The notes under the pieces are model-generated. The model did no database searches, had not been told where the DNA came from, and was given only the letters and a program-made list of their open reading frames with translations. Shown here piece by piece: positions 1-8,885 of a DNA stretch of 64,000 bases. Position 1 is the first letter of the stretch. Each line of letters begins with the position of its first letter. The translations under genes and the position numbers were made by a program. This stretch comes from Planctomycetaceae bacterium. GTDB lineage: Bacteria; Planctomycetota; Planctomycetia; Planctomycetales; Planctomycetaceae. Location of the stretch: assembly GCA_021732785.1 (NCBI GenBank), contig JAKFUG010000035.1, positions 1 through 64,000 on the forward strand, read 5' to 3'.

Positions 1-247
1 TCTTCCGCGAGGACCGCGTCCCGGTGGCATAGCTGAAGATGAGGAGCGTCAGCATCATCCGGGGGTGAAACGGCGGATAACCTCGCAATTCCCGCTCGTA
101 GTACGCCGTGATCGAACTGATGTCGAGTTCCCGCAACGCATCCATCAAGAAATAGACCAGGTGCCCTTCCGGCAACCAGTCCCGCGGCGACGGAGGCAAC
201 AACCACGCCTGCTCCGGCTGCCATGTCCGATAAACCTTCTCGCTCAC
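1..247 (-). CDS. IS1182-family transposase, N-terminal part (runs off window)
   Basis: Reading the minus strand from a GTG at 247 gives an open frame to the window edge. It contains the segments WLLPPSPRDWLPEGHLVYF and PPFHPRMMLTLLIFSYATGT, then SSRK. These match the conserved start of IS1182/IS5-like DDE transposases (the DUF772 region just after the N-terminus). A GGGAGG ribosome site lies 6-7 bases upstream of the GTG. Only about 82 codons are inside the window; the catalytic DDE core would lie to the left. The element's end must fall between about 258 and 330, because a cyclase-repeat reading frame on the other strand is open from there. I could not define the terminal inverted repeat from one end only. 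Confidence 0.85.
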   Translation of the reverse strand, partial: MSEKVYRTWQPEQAWLLPPSPRDWLPEGHLVYFLMDALRELDISSITAYYERELRGYPPFHPRMMLTLLIFSYATGTRSSRK

Positions 248-428
248 CGCCAACCTCCCTGCCCAACACCACCCCAACCAACAACCCACCCACGCCGACA
301 CGCATTGGAGGAGAATTTCACTCTCTTGTCCAGAGCGCGATGATTACAGGGACAGGCTCCTAGCGGGACTTGAGAAGCTGCGCACGTACTTCAAGAACAA
401 TCCGCCCAAGTCGCTGCACCATCGCGCG

Positions 429-2045
429 ATGCTGGCCTGGTGCTCGGTCAGGCTCGACGGCATCCAGACTGACGAGCAGCGCCAACAAACGCTGACTGAA
501 CTGCTGGCCCTGCAACTCGACGATGGCGGTTGGTCCACGGCCGGTTTCCTCACCGATTGGAAGGGGCTGGCTCGGGGCGACGGCAAGCCGCTCAACACCA
601 AAACCAGTGACGGCTACGGCACCGGCCTGAACATGGTCATCGCGCGGGAGCTTGGTGTCCCGGCGGACGACGCTCGGCTGCGGCGCGGCGTCAAATGGAT
701 TCACGCCAATCAGCGCGCGAGCGGCAAGTGGTTTACGCAATCCCCCGTCAACGACGCTGGCAACCTGATCTCCAATGTCGGCAGTGCCTACGTCATCCTG
801 GCGTTGCAAGCCTGCGGTGAGTTGCCTGGCTGGCCCTTCAGCCCGACGAAGCCGGCCAAAATCCCCGCGCTGAAAGCCGCGCCTCCGAACACAACCAGTG
901 AGACCGATCACTTTTGGTATCGCCTCGCGCCGGACGGGCCTTACGTCGATTCGCAACGTGACAACAAGGCGTTTGGCTTCGGCGAGGGAAAGATCTTCCT
1001 CTCGGAAGACAATTGCCGGACCTGGGCTCACAGCGCGACGTTTTCCGATGCGGAAAACATCACCTTCAGTTGTATCTTGAAAAACGGGAACATTGTCTTC
1101 GCCACACGCGAGAAACTTTTTCTGAGCACCGACAACCTCAAGACGCATCGGCCGATCACGGTCAAGGATCGCAGTGGCCGCGATTACCTGCCGCACACGC
1201 CCGTCAATCCCGATCAACCCGGCTGGTATTTCCATCCGCTCGACGGCGAACACACTTGGGACGTGAAGGGCAAGGAGATGCTCGTGTGGGGCAACTACTG
1301 CAACGTGACGGGCGGGCCGGTGCCGGTGATTATCTACTACTCCACCGACAGCGGGCAAACGGTGAAGATCGCATATGCCTTCGGACAGAATCCGCACTTT
1401 CAACAGAAGGGAGCCGCACCCGGCCCGCTGCTCGGAGATGCCACCAACCCGCTCATCGCCCGGCACATTCACGGCTTGGTCTACAATCCCGTCGAGAACG
1501 CGTTCTATACCTGCACGGGTGACATCGACCGCGGCAACGGCAACGAATGCCACTGGCTGCGCGGCACCTACGACGCTCTGGCCGATACCTGGGATTGGAT
1601 GGTGCTCGTCTCGGTGAACTCCGACTCGCGGTTCAAATCCGGAGGCATGAACTTCGTCGATGGCCGGCTGTATTGGGTTGCCGACGCGAACGGCCCCAAG
1701 GTCGGTGCCCAGCATGATCGCGGAGTTTTCACCTGTGCTCCAGAGGACATCGCGAACAAGGCCGCGCACAAGCTGCTGTACAATCTCGAATTTGAATCGG
1801 CCAACATGATCGTTCAAGACGGCGTGATGCTGGCCGCGCTGTACGCGCCCGCCTCGACTTCGACCTGCGGCTTCGTCTACTCACCTGACATGGGCAAGAC
1901 CTGGGCACAATACGACCTCAAGGAGTTCGGGCCGCGCTCCGGCTGCCGCTTTCACAAGAAGAACAGCGACGGCTGGTTCCGCGTCGATCTGAGAAAAGGC
2001 TGGATCGACCGTGGCGAAGTCTTGTTCATCAAACCAAAGCCGTGA
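429..2045 (+). CDS. 5'-truncated protein: cyclase-like alpha-barrel repeat plus BNR/sialidase-like propeller
   Basis: The first part (about residues 1-140) resembles prenyltransferase/squalene-cyclase repeats, with LDDGGWSTAGF and a stretch ending in AYVILALQACGE. The rest is a sialidase-like propeller with three Asp-box-type motifs: LSEDNCRTWAH, YSTDSGQTVK and YSPDMGKTWAQYD. The frame has no start at a sensible place. It is open upstream of the ATG at 429 and codes plausibly back to about 333 (DYRDRLLAGLEKLRTYFK), where it meets the end of the transposase-bearing element. No signal peptide survives. The gene therefore probably lost its 5' end by insertion of that element. Its activity is unknown, and it may be a pseudogene although the remaining frame is intact. 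Confidence 0.7.
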   Translation: MLAWCSVRLDGIQTDEQRQQTLTELLALQLDDGGWSTAGFLTDWKGLARGDGKPLNTKTSDGYGTGLNMVIARELGVPADDARLRRGVKWIHANQRASGKWFTQSPVNDAGNLISNVGSAYVILALQACGELPGWPFSPTKPAKIPALKAAPPNTTSETDHFWYRLAPDGPYVDSQRDNKAFGFGEGKIFLSEDNCRTWAHSATFSDAENITFSCILKNGNIVFATREKLFLSTDNLKTHRPITVKDRSGRDYLPHTPVNPDQPGWYFHPLDGEHTWDVKGKEMLVWGNYCNVTGGPVPVIIYYSTDSGQTVKIAYAFGQNPHFQQKGAAPGPLLGDATNPLIARHIHGLVYNPVENAFYTCTGDIDRGNGNECHWLRGTYDALADTWDWMVLVSVNSDSRFKSGGMNFVDGRLYWVADANGPKVGAQHDRGVFTCAPEDIANKAAHKLLYNLEFESANMIVQDGVMLAALYAPASTSTCGFVYSPDMGKTWAQYDLKEFGPRSGCRFHKKNSDGWFRVDLRKGWIDRGEVLFIKPKP

Positions 2046-2136
2046 GGGTGACGATGCCAGAACATTCCGCACGAGCGAACGCCCGAGCTTGAATAGTACA
2101 CGGCCAAGGAAATCGCCAGCATCTTGGAGACGGTTC

Positions 2137-2772
2137 ATGTCATTCGATCAATTCGCCGAGCAAGTTCGTTCAGCCGAAGAACTGGCGGCGCTGATTGGCA
2201 CGCCGTCGGAGTTCTCGCTCAGGAAAGAGTTGAAGTCGCTCGACGAGCACATGCGGCGCTTCATTGCTCATTCGCCGTTCGCAATCATCAGCACGCATTC
2301 CAGCGACGGTCGCTGCGATGCCTCGCCGCGCGGCGACGCTCCGGGATTCGTGCAGGTCGTCGATGATCGGACGCTGCTGATTCCCGACCGCTTCGGCAAC
2401 AAGCGAGTTGATAGCTATCGAAACATTCTGGAGACAGGCCGCATCGGTCTGCTCTTTCTAGTCCCCGGCTTCGGCGAGACCTTGCGCGTCAACGGCCACG
2501 CGGCCCTCATTCGCGACGAAGCATGGCTGACGCCGCTGACGGCGCAGGGCAAGCGTCCGCTGGTTGCGGTGGCCGTCGAGGTCGAAGAGTGTTTTTTGCA
2601 GTGTGCCAAGGCGCTCATCCGATCGAAGCTCTGGGAGTCGCAAGAACGGCCCGATCTGCAAAGCCTGCCCTGCGCAGCCGAGATGCTTTCCGATCATGTC
2701 AAGATGCCGGAATTCGACGTCGCCAAACTCCAGTCGCTGCTGGACGAGGCCTACGCGAGCAAGCTGTATTAG
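2137..2772 (+). CDS. PPOX-class FMN-dependent flavoprotein (MSMEG_1061-like)
   Basis: A 211-residue protein of the pyridoxamine 5'-phosphate oxidase-like split-barrel fold. Visible marks are FAIISTHSSDGRCDASPRGD, a strand typical of these flavin-binding proteins, then LLIPDRFGNKRVDSYRNIL and GLLFLVPGFGETLRVNG. The length and the C-terminal stretch with two cysteines (CFLQCAKALIRSKLW) fit the 200-residue subfamily annotated as MSMEG_1061-type. The ATG at 2137 is preceded by TTGGAGA at about 2124-2130; the longer upstream frame has no family similarity. The substrate is unknown; relatives are generally cytosolic flavin reductases or oxidases. It starts 91 bases after the BNR gene, in the same direction. 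Confidence 0.8.
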   Translation: MSFDQFAEQVRSAEELAALIGTPSEFSLRKELKSLDEHMRRFIAHSPFAIISTHSSDGRCDASPRGDAPGFVQVVDDRTLLIPDRFGNKRVDSYRNILETGRIGLLFLVPGFGETLRVNGHAALIRDEAWLTPLTAQGKRPLVAVAVEVEECFLQCAKALIRSKLWESQERPDLQSLPCAAEMLSDHVKMPEFDVAKLQSLLDEAYASKLY

Positions 2773-2836
2773 CCGCGAATGACTTCGCCGGTCGGATCGC
2801 TCATTCAAAACGACGCCACGATTTCGAAAGCCACGC

Positions 2837-5626
2837 ATGAATCGTTCTTCCGCCTTGAGCCTGCCTATTCGTCGTCTCCTTTCATTCGTTGGACTCATCC
2901 TGCCTTTCATCAGTTGGGCGGACGCTGCCGAACCCGTGCCAGCGCATCGGTTGATCGTCGGCTGGGACGATGCCGTCATCGTTTGCGGGCCGGGGACGGT
3001 GGCGGGGATGGACTCGCCGCAGGCCATCGAGCAGATGGTGAAGCGTTGGAAGGGGCGCGGGCATCATGGCATCTATTGGCGAGTCGATGAGGCGATGTTG
3101 CCCGATCGGTTCATGACGCGGTGGAATCCGAAGGTCTCACCGGGAGTGAACTACTTGCTCGAACGAGTCGATCAGAAGCTGCATGAGTTCCCGGTGCTCA
3201 AGACGTTGCTGGCGGCGGCCGAGCGAGAGCAACTCGAAGTCTGGGCGTGGTATCCGACGATCTACAGCAACGGAGCGCCGCCAACCGGGCCGGGCTTCAC
3301 GCAGGCGTGGCTCTACGAAAACAAGTTCGGCACCGATCATCCCGAAGTCCTGTCAGTCGATCGCGCCGGTAACAAGCACTTCATGGTGTGGGAGTACGCT
3401 TATCCGGAAGCGCGCAAGGCGAAGGTCTCCGAGTTCGTGCAGTTCGCGAAAGATTACGGCTTCAAGCGGTTCGTCGCCTGTTTGCGAACGGAGGCGGCTC
3501 AAATGCAGCCAGCTCCGAAGCACGCGGATCAGTTCGGCTTCAACGCGCCCGTTGTTGCGGAAATGAAGAAGCGGCATGGCATCGACATCCTCACCGACCC
3601 ACGTTTCGATCACTCACAGCCGAAGTTCGATGTCCGCGATCCGATGGTCGAATCGTGGCGCAAACTCCGAGGCGAGTACCTGACGCAGTTCTATCGCGAA
3701 TTGCGAGCGGCTCTGAACGAGGTCGATCCGGCGATTCAGATCGCGGTGCAAATCCCCGGCGACCGAGCGGGAACGTGCCTCGGCAACTGGCATCTCGACT
3801 GGCGGACATGGATTGACGAAGGACTCGTCAACGAAGTCGTCGTGCCGGTGGTACTCGATGGTTACGAGGGATACGGGCCGCGAGCCAAAGTCGCCGAGTT
3901 CGGCTACATCGACGGAGCGGTCACTGCCGAGACGGTCCGCGAGTTCGTGAAGCAAAGTCGCCAGCCGACCGCGCGCGTGATTCAAGCTGGCGGCCCGGCA
4001 TCGAGTTATCACACGCCGCCTCCGCACGCCGATGGATGGCGGCTCGATGCGTGGCACGATCTCTGGTTGTTCAACATGGCCGAGCGTTGGGAGCAATGGC
4101 AGCGTGACATCGCCGAGTTCGGGCACATCAAGTTTATCGAGCAATCGTTCGACGGGTTTCCGGAAACAAACGATGGCTACGGCGGCGGCTTCGGCGATTT
4201 TTGTCACCGGCCGGATCTGCGAAGCGGTCCCGGCTACTGGGAACGACTCGGCGACGGCACGGACGAACTGCCGCATGCGCAGAGTCGTCTTTCGCTCCGC
4301 GAAAGTACGCATCCTTTCGTGGAGCGAAAGGCGACAATCAACCGAGCGATGAAGCTGACTCGCGCCGCCAACGGCCTCGCCAACCTGAGCGTGCGGCATC
4401 ACAGCCGACACGACCGCAGCGCGTTTCCGTTTCCTGGCGACACGGCGATCACCAGCGGCTCGTGCGTGCTCGACTTTTGGCTGTTCCGCCCGGACGACAA
4501 GTCGGCTGGTGTGATGACTCTGCAATACGACAACGATCCCGCGCACCGGCACAACGTCGCGCTCTTCATCGCGGCGGGCGATCCCGCTCCGATCCACTTC
4601 ACTCAAGCGGGCAAGTATGTCGCCTCGGTCGCCACGCTGGCCATCAACAAATGGCAGCGAGTCACCGTGAAGGTCGATCTCGAACGCAAGACGTACTCGG
4701 CCGAGACCCTTGCCGAAGACGCCGCGAAGGATACGGTCGCTCAAGTCATCTGTCGCGACGTGCCGTACGCCGCGCAGTTCAACGCCTTCAACATGATCGA
4801 GTTCAGCCCGCAAGGCGCTGACCGCAGCGTGTTCTTTCTGGATGACGTTTCGCTTCGCTGGACACCGACGCCGAACTTCGAGCCGCTTGGCAACGAGCTG
4901 CTCTTGAAAGACGGCTTCGAGTCGCGAAAACGAGGTTCGCCCGTTGCCGTACTCGACAGAGTGCGGGCCGATTCGCCACAAATCACACAAACTGACACTC
5001 GCCAGACCCACGTTCTGGCGAGTGTGGCTACGGAAACACGCTCGACGTTACGTGAAGGCCGAGCGTCCGACATCACCATCGACAACGACATCTCGTATGG
5101 GCACGAACTCCAATCGCTGCGGATGCGCGGTGCCGGCGGGCGAGTGCAGTTCGCCGCGCCGTCGTTGACGTGGCAGCCTGATGGTCTGTTACTGGTTGAT
5201 GCCGATATCTTTCTCCGCAGTGATCTGTCCTACGTTCAAATCACTCCCGGCCCGAACGTGACCAGCTCCGATGAAGTCGGCCTCGCGTTGGTCACCACTG
5301 CTGACAACAAGCCGCTGATCGAACTGCGAACTCATCACTCCACTTGGCATCATCGTGACGGCGACAAGCTGATCGACACGAAAGTCCCCGCCGCGTTCGA
5401 TGCGTGGAATCACCTGCAACTGGTCATCGACCCGCCGAACAAGTCGTACCGAGTCGTCCTGCAAGTCATCGGCGAAGCGCCCCGCTTGCTGTGTCGCGGC
5501 TCGCTGAACCGCACGCCAGCCGCAAGTGATCCGCTCGCCGTCGAATTCTTTTGCCACCGCTCGAAGACGCATACGGACGGCCCCGCGTTCGACAATCTGC
5601 GGATAACACGCCGAATTGTGCAATGA
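2837..5626 (+). CDS. Large secreted glycoside-hydrolase-like protein with two C-terminal jelly-roll-like regions
   Basis: 929 residues with an N-terminal signal peptide (hydrophobic run ending near SWADAAEP). Residues about 35-430 read as a TIM-barrel of the glycoside-hydrolase-like family 10 type: GIYWRVDEAMLP, LEVWAWYPTIYSNG, FKRFVACLRTEA and IQIAVQIPGDRAG are spaced like barrel strands. The C-terminal half has two beta-rich regions that look like concanavalin-type jelly rolls (for example NKWQRVTVKVDLERKTYSAE and HLQLVIDPPNKSYRVVLQ). Two palindromic repeats (4284-4335 and 4996-5024) are translated in frame in the linkers. I infer an extracytoplasmic polysaccharide-related role; the substrate cannot be told. 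The family assignment is tentative, but that this is one real secreted protein is secure. Confidence 0.65.
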   Translation: MNRSSALSLPIRRLLSFVGLILPFISWADAAEPVPAHRLIVGWDDAVIVCGPGTVAGMDSPQAIEQMVKRWKGRGHHGIYWRVDEAMLPDRFMTRWNPKVSPGVNYLLERVDQKLHEFPVLKTLLAAAEREQLEVWAWYPTIYSNGAPPTGPGFTQAWLYENKFGTDHPEVLSVDRAGNKHFMVWEYAYPEARKAKVSEFVQFAKDYGFKRFVACLRTEAAQMQPAPKHADQFGFNAPVVAEMKKRHGIDILTDPRFDHSQPKFDVRDPMVESWRKLRGEYLTQFYRELRAALNEVDPAIQIAVQIPGDRAGTCLGNWHLDWRTWIDEGLVNEVVVPVVLDGYEGYGPRAKVAEFGYIDGAVTAETVREFVKQSRQPTARVIQAGGPASSYHTPPPHADGWRLDAWHDLWLFNMAERWEQWQRDIAEFGHIKFIEQSFDGFPETNDGYGGGFGDFCHRPDLRSGPGYWERLGDGTDELPHAQSRLSLRESTHPFVERKATINRAMKLTRAANGLANLSVRHHSRHDRSAFPFPGDTAITSGSCVLDFWLFRPDDKSAGVMTLQYDNDPAHRHNVALFIAAGDPAPIHFTQAGKYVASVATLAINKWQRVTVKVDLERKTYSAETLAEDAAKDTVAQVICRDVPYAAQFNAFNMIEFSPQGADRSVFFLDDVSLRWTPTPNFEPLGNELLLKDGFESRKRGSPVAVLDRVRADSPQITQTDTRQTHVLASVATETRSTLREGRASDITIDNDISYGHELQSLRMRGAGGRVQFAAPSLTWQPDGLLLVDADIFLRSDLSYVQITPGPNVTSSDEVGLALVTTADNKPLIELRTHHSTWHHRDGDKLIDTKVPAAFDAWNHLQLVIDPPNKSYRVVLQVIGEAPRLLCRGSLNRTPAASDPLAVEFFCHRSKTHTDGPAFDNLRITRRIVQ
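4284..4335. repeat. Palindromic repeat inside a coding region (first of two)
   Basis: Two 22-base arms (4284-4305 and 4314-4335) are inverted copies with two mismatches, separated by an 8-base loop. The core is CTTTCGCTCCGCGAAAG. It is translated in frame as SLREST followed by HPFVERKA, between the barrel domain and the first beta domain of the secreted glycosidase-like protein. It looks like a mobile palindrome of the REP/MITE kind that keeps the frame open. Confidence 0.85.
4996..5024. repeat. Palindromic repeat inside a coding region (second of two)
   Basis: Perfect 11-base arms CACTCGCCAGA (4996-5006) and TCTGGCGAGTG (5014-5024) with a 7-base loop. The sequence differs from the palindrome at 4284. 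It is translated within the second linker of the same secreted protein, where the surrounding residues (SPQITQTDTRQTHVLASVAT) look like low-constraint linker. Confidence 0.75.
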
Positions 5627-5767
5627 AATTGTAGTTTTGGTGTCTGCTCCAACGTGCTGCTGGGTAATAACATCTGGAGAAAAGTATCGAATTGGCTGAA
5701 AATATGTTAAATTGTCGATGTGACGTACCCAACCATTGTCTCCAATGCCACCAGGCTTCGAACCCAA

Positions 5768-7159
5768 ATGCCGCTTCAGAAACGCCCGACGAATGTGACA
5801 GTGTCAGAAATGGAACTGTCTCGTCGCCGACTTCTCGCAACAACCGCTGGAATCGGCGGATTCTCGCTGCCCAGTTTCTTGCAGATGCAGAGCCGCGCCT
5901 CATCGGACGGTGGCGTGGCGAGAGGCAAAGCGAAGTCGTGTATCATCCTCTTTTGCTGGGGAGGAATGTCGCATCTGGATACGCTGGATTTGAAGCCCGA
6001 ATCGCCCGTGGAGATTCGCGGAGAGTTCTCTCCGATCGCAACCGCCGTGCCGGGAATCCAGATTGGCGAGCACCTGCCAAAGCTAGCGCGGCATACCGAC
6101 AAGCTGGCCATCATTCGGTCGATCTCTCACGACGATGGGTTTCACGGTCGAGGCATGTATTGGAATCTGACCGGACACAAGCCGCCGCGAGTCGCCAACA
6201 TCGCCCCCATGCGTGACGACTGGCCGTCGATCACCGCTGTGATTTCCAAGTTCCGTTCTTCGCCGCGCGGCCTGCCGAACGCCATTCGGATGCCGTACCC
6301 ACTGGTCGATAACGAGACGTTGCAGGCGGGTGAAGATGGCGGTTGGCTGGGGGTGAAGTACGACCCGATCGTCCTGCGACCCTCCAGTGGTACGCCCTAC
6401 GAGGGAAGTTCCAAGACGCTGGGCGCAGAAGTGTTGAAACTGCACGATGTTGACCAGGAGCGGCTGGCAACTCGACGTGAATTGCTGTCATCGCTGCAAC
6501 GTACCGAGCGGCCGTCGAATGATTATGAAAGCTTCGAGCACTTTCAATCGCTCGCGAAGGACATCCTGGGCGGGACCGCGCTGCAGAACGCGTACAACTT
6601 CGATCACGAAGACCCAAAGGTGCGCGAGTCGTATGGAACTCACATCGCCGGCCAGAGCTTGCTGCTGGCGCGACGGATGACCGAAGCGGGTGTAGCGGTC
6701 GTCCAAGTCTGTTGCGGACCCGGCGATCTCGGTGGAGGGCGAGACACATGGGACACACACGGCAACAACTTTAATCACCTGAAGAATCGCTTGCTGCCGG
6801 TTTTTGATCACACGGCTTCGGCGCTGTTGCAGGACTTGTCAGATCGAGGCACGCTTGATGAAACGCTGGTCGTGATCTTGACCGATTTCGGTCGCACGCC
6901 GCGCATCAACGCCAACGCAGGCCGCGATCATTATCCGAATGTCTATTCGGTCGCATTCGCCGGCGGCGGAATTCGCGGTGGACAGATCTACGGCAGCAGC
7001 GACAGCAACGCCGCCTTCCCGAAGTCGCAACCCTGTGCGCCGCCGGACATTCACGCCACGATCTTACACGCAATGGGCATCGACCCGAAAGCCGAACTCC
7101 GCGACATGCTCAACCGCCCATTCCCAATCAGCGACGGGCAAGCGCTGCCGCTGACGTAG
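5768..7159 (+). CDS. DUF1501 secreted protein (alkaline-phosphatase/sulfatase-like fold)
   Basis: DUF1501 family, 463 residues from the ATG at 5768. The N-terminus carries a twin-arginine-type signal (LSRRRLLATTAGIGGFSLPS), so export by Tat is likely. Family marks include CIILFCWGGMSHLDTLDLKP, GEHLPKLARHTDKLAIIRS, DTWDTHGNNFNHLKNRLLP, LVVILTDFGRTPRIN and GRDHYPNVYSVAFAGGG. These are the metal-site and core segments that relate the family to sulfatases and alkaline phosphatases. A second possible start is the ATG at 5810, which begins MELSRRRLL and would place the arginines at the very N-terminus. Unlike the copy at 41190, it has no DUF1549/DUF1553 partner beside it. The substrate is unknown. 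Confidence 0.85.
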   Translation: MPLQKRPTNVTVSEMELSRRRLLATTAGIGGFSLPSFLQMQSRASSDGGVARGKAKSCIILFCWGGMSHLDTLDLKPESPVEIRGEFSPIATAVPGIQIGEHLPKLARHTDKLAIIRSISHDDGFHGRGMYWNLTGHKPPRVANIAPMRDDWPSITAVISKFRSSPRGLPNAIRMPYPLVDNETLQAGEDGGWLGVKYDPIVLRPSSGTPYEGSSKTLGAEVLKLHDVDQERLATRRELLSSLQRTERPSNDYESFEHFQSLAKDILGGTALQNAYNFDHEDPKVRESYGTHIAGQSLLLARRMTEAGVAVVQVCCGPGDLGGGRDTWDTHGNNFNHLKNRLLPVFDHTASALLQDLSDRGTLDETLVVILTDFGRTPRINANAGRDHYPNVYSVAFAGGGIRGGQIYGSSDSNAAFPKSQPCAPPDIHATILHAMGIDPKAELRDMLNRPFPISDGQALPLT

Positions 7160-7193
7160 AGGCGAAAGTCCAATAGATGCTGGGAGGTGACGA

Positions 7194-8657
7194 ATGAAGA
7201 TCGCGTCCGCCAGAGTGTCTTTTCAAATTCGTCGCCTCATTCCATTCGTTGGACTCTTCGTCTGGAAGGCTGTGTTGGTCGGTTGCGTCCTGGAAATGAT
7301 CGGTGGGATTTCGGTTCAGGCCTTCTGGGCAGGGGATGGTGCGCCCAGCCAACGCGAGACACCGTTCTCGCTGGCGACGTTTTCTGCGGAGGTGACGCCG
7401 CCGGCCGGGCATCCGTTGCAGGCGGGAGTCGGTGTCAAGCCAGTGGTGACGGTGGTTGATCCGCTCTTCGCGTACGGATTCGTTTTGCTGGGGGCGAATG
7501 AACCGATCGTGCTGTGTTCGGTCGATTGGTGTGGGATCGGTAACGACGCACATGATCGTTGGCGCGACGCACTGGCCGAGGCGGCGGGTACGACGCGCGA
7601 GCGGGTGCTCGTGTGCGCGATTCACCAGCACGATGCTCCGCTGGTCGATCTGGAAGCGGAACGACTGGTCGCAGCTCAGAATCTCGGACGCGGGACGCTC
7701 GATCTGAAATTCCACGACCAGGCGGTACGGTCGGTCGCGGCTGCGCTGAAGAGTTCGTTGTCGAATGCGCTGCGGGTGACTCACGTTGGCGTCGGCCAGG
7801 CGAAGGTTGAGCGCATTGCTTCGACGCGGCGGATTCTCGGCGCGGATGGGAAGGTTGAGTTCGTGCGCGGCAGCGCGAGCAAAGAGTCGCGTGCTCGATC
7901 CGACGCCGAAGGGACGATCGACCCGTGGCTCAAAACGCTCAGCTTTTGGGATGGTGATCGGCCGCTGGCGTCTGTCAGCGTGTATGCCACGCATCCGATG
8001 AGCTACTACGGCCAGGGTCAAGTCTCCGCGGATTTCGTGGGTCTCGCGCGGCGACGCCGACAAGCCGACAATCCTGGCGTGCTGCACTTCTACGCCAATG
8101 GTTGCGGTGGCGATCTGGCTCCCGGCAAGTACAACGACGGCTCGCCGCCCGTCCGCGACGAACTTGCGGAGCGGCTGTATCAGGCGTGGAAGTCCGCGTG
8201 GGTGCAAACTAAGAAGCACGAGTTGCAGTCGATAGGGTTTCGTTCGGTTCCGCTACGGCTCGCCCCTAAAGAGACTCCCGGATTCAAGATCAGCGACCTC
8301 GATGCGATCCTGACCGGCGCGAAGAGTTCGTTCGACGAACGCGTCCGCGCGGCCTATGCGCTCAATTGGCGAAAACGCTGCGACGCCCGGATTACGCTTG
8401 ACATGCCGGTGCTCGATTTCGGAGTTGCTCAATTGCTCATGCTGCCCGGCGTACCGTTCGTCGAATATCAACTCTACGCACAGCAACAACGGCCTGACTC
8501 GTTCGTGATGACACTCGGCTACGGAGACTACGGCCCGGTTTACATCCCGACCGACAGAGCGTTCTTCGAAGGAGGCTACGAACCCGGTCAGTGGTCGTTC
8601 GTCGCGCCTGGTGTCGAGAAGACACTAAAGGAAGCGATTGCAATCGGACTGCGATAA
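7194..8657 (+). CDS. Neutral/alkaline ceramidase-like secreted protein
   Basis: 487 residues with a hydrophobic N-terminal segment (FVGLFVWKAVLVGCVLEMIGG). The body resembles the N-terminal domain of neutral/alkaline non-lysosomal ceramidases as found in planctomycete proteins of unknown substrate: an early beta segment AEVTPPAGHPLQAG, then VLVCAIHQHDAPL with a likely metal-binding HQHD, VYATHPMSYYGQG with a conserved histidine, and FYANGCGGDLAPG. Bona fide ceramidases are longer, so lipid amide hydrolysis is only the family inference. The ATG at 7194 follows GGGAGGTGACGA, a good ribosome site. The gene lies 34 bases after the DUF1501 gene and is probably co-transcribed with it. Confidence 0.7.
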   Translation: MKIASARVSFQIRRLIPFVGLFVWKAVLVGCVLEMIGGISVQAFWAGDGAPSQRETPFSLATFSAEVTPPAGHPLQAGVGVKPVVTVVDPLFAYGFVLLGANEPIVLCSVDWCGIGNDAHDRWRDALAEAAGTTRERVLVCAIHQHDAPLVDLEAERLVAAQNLGRGTLDLKFHDQAVRSVAAALKSSLSNALRVTHVGVGQAKVERIASTRRILGADGKVEFVRGSASKESRARSDAEGTIDPWLKTLSFWDGDRPLASVSVYATHPMSYYGQGQVSADFVGLARRRRQADNPGVLHFYANGCGGDLAPGKYNDGSPPVRDELAERLYQAWKSAWVQTKKHELQSIGFRSVPLRLAPKETPGFKISDLDAILTGAKSSFDERVRAAYALNWRKRCDARITLDMPVLDFGVAQLLMLPGVPFVEYQLYAQQQRPDSFVMTLGYGDYGPVYIPTDRAFFEGGYEPGQWSFVAPGVEKTLKEAIAIGLR

Positions 8658-8885
8658 GAGAAGCAACTGCCTCTGGCCACCGAATGAAACCTATCGACGC
8701 GAGAACAAGAGCGTGCGCGGCATCCAAGTCCATCCCGCCCATCTCATGGCCGGCCGAATCAAATCCGATATCGTCCCTTGGGGGGACAGACGACGATGAC
8801 TTTCCCCTCCGTAGAAAACGTGACAAGTTTCCATGTCGCAACTCGACCGGTGGTCCGACATCGCTCGAGTAGAATGGATTGCCCG

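Noticed and set aside
360-1817. Antisense ORF of 485 residues over the BNR gene
   Set aside because: Codons are Arg/Val/Gly/Asp-rich with no domain; it is the mirror of a real G+C-rich gene whose Asp boxes are clear on the plus strand.
3614-5011. Antisense ORF of 465 residues over the secreted glycosidase-like gene
   Set aside because: No motif and no plausible start site; the plus strand encodes a signal peptide and conserved-looking domains.
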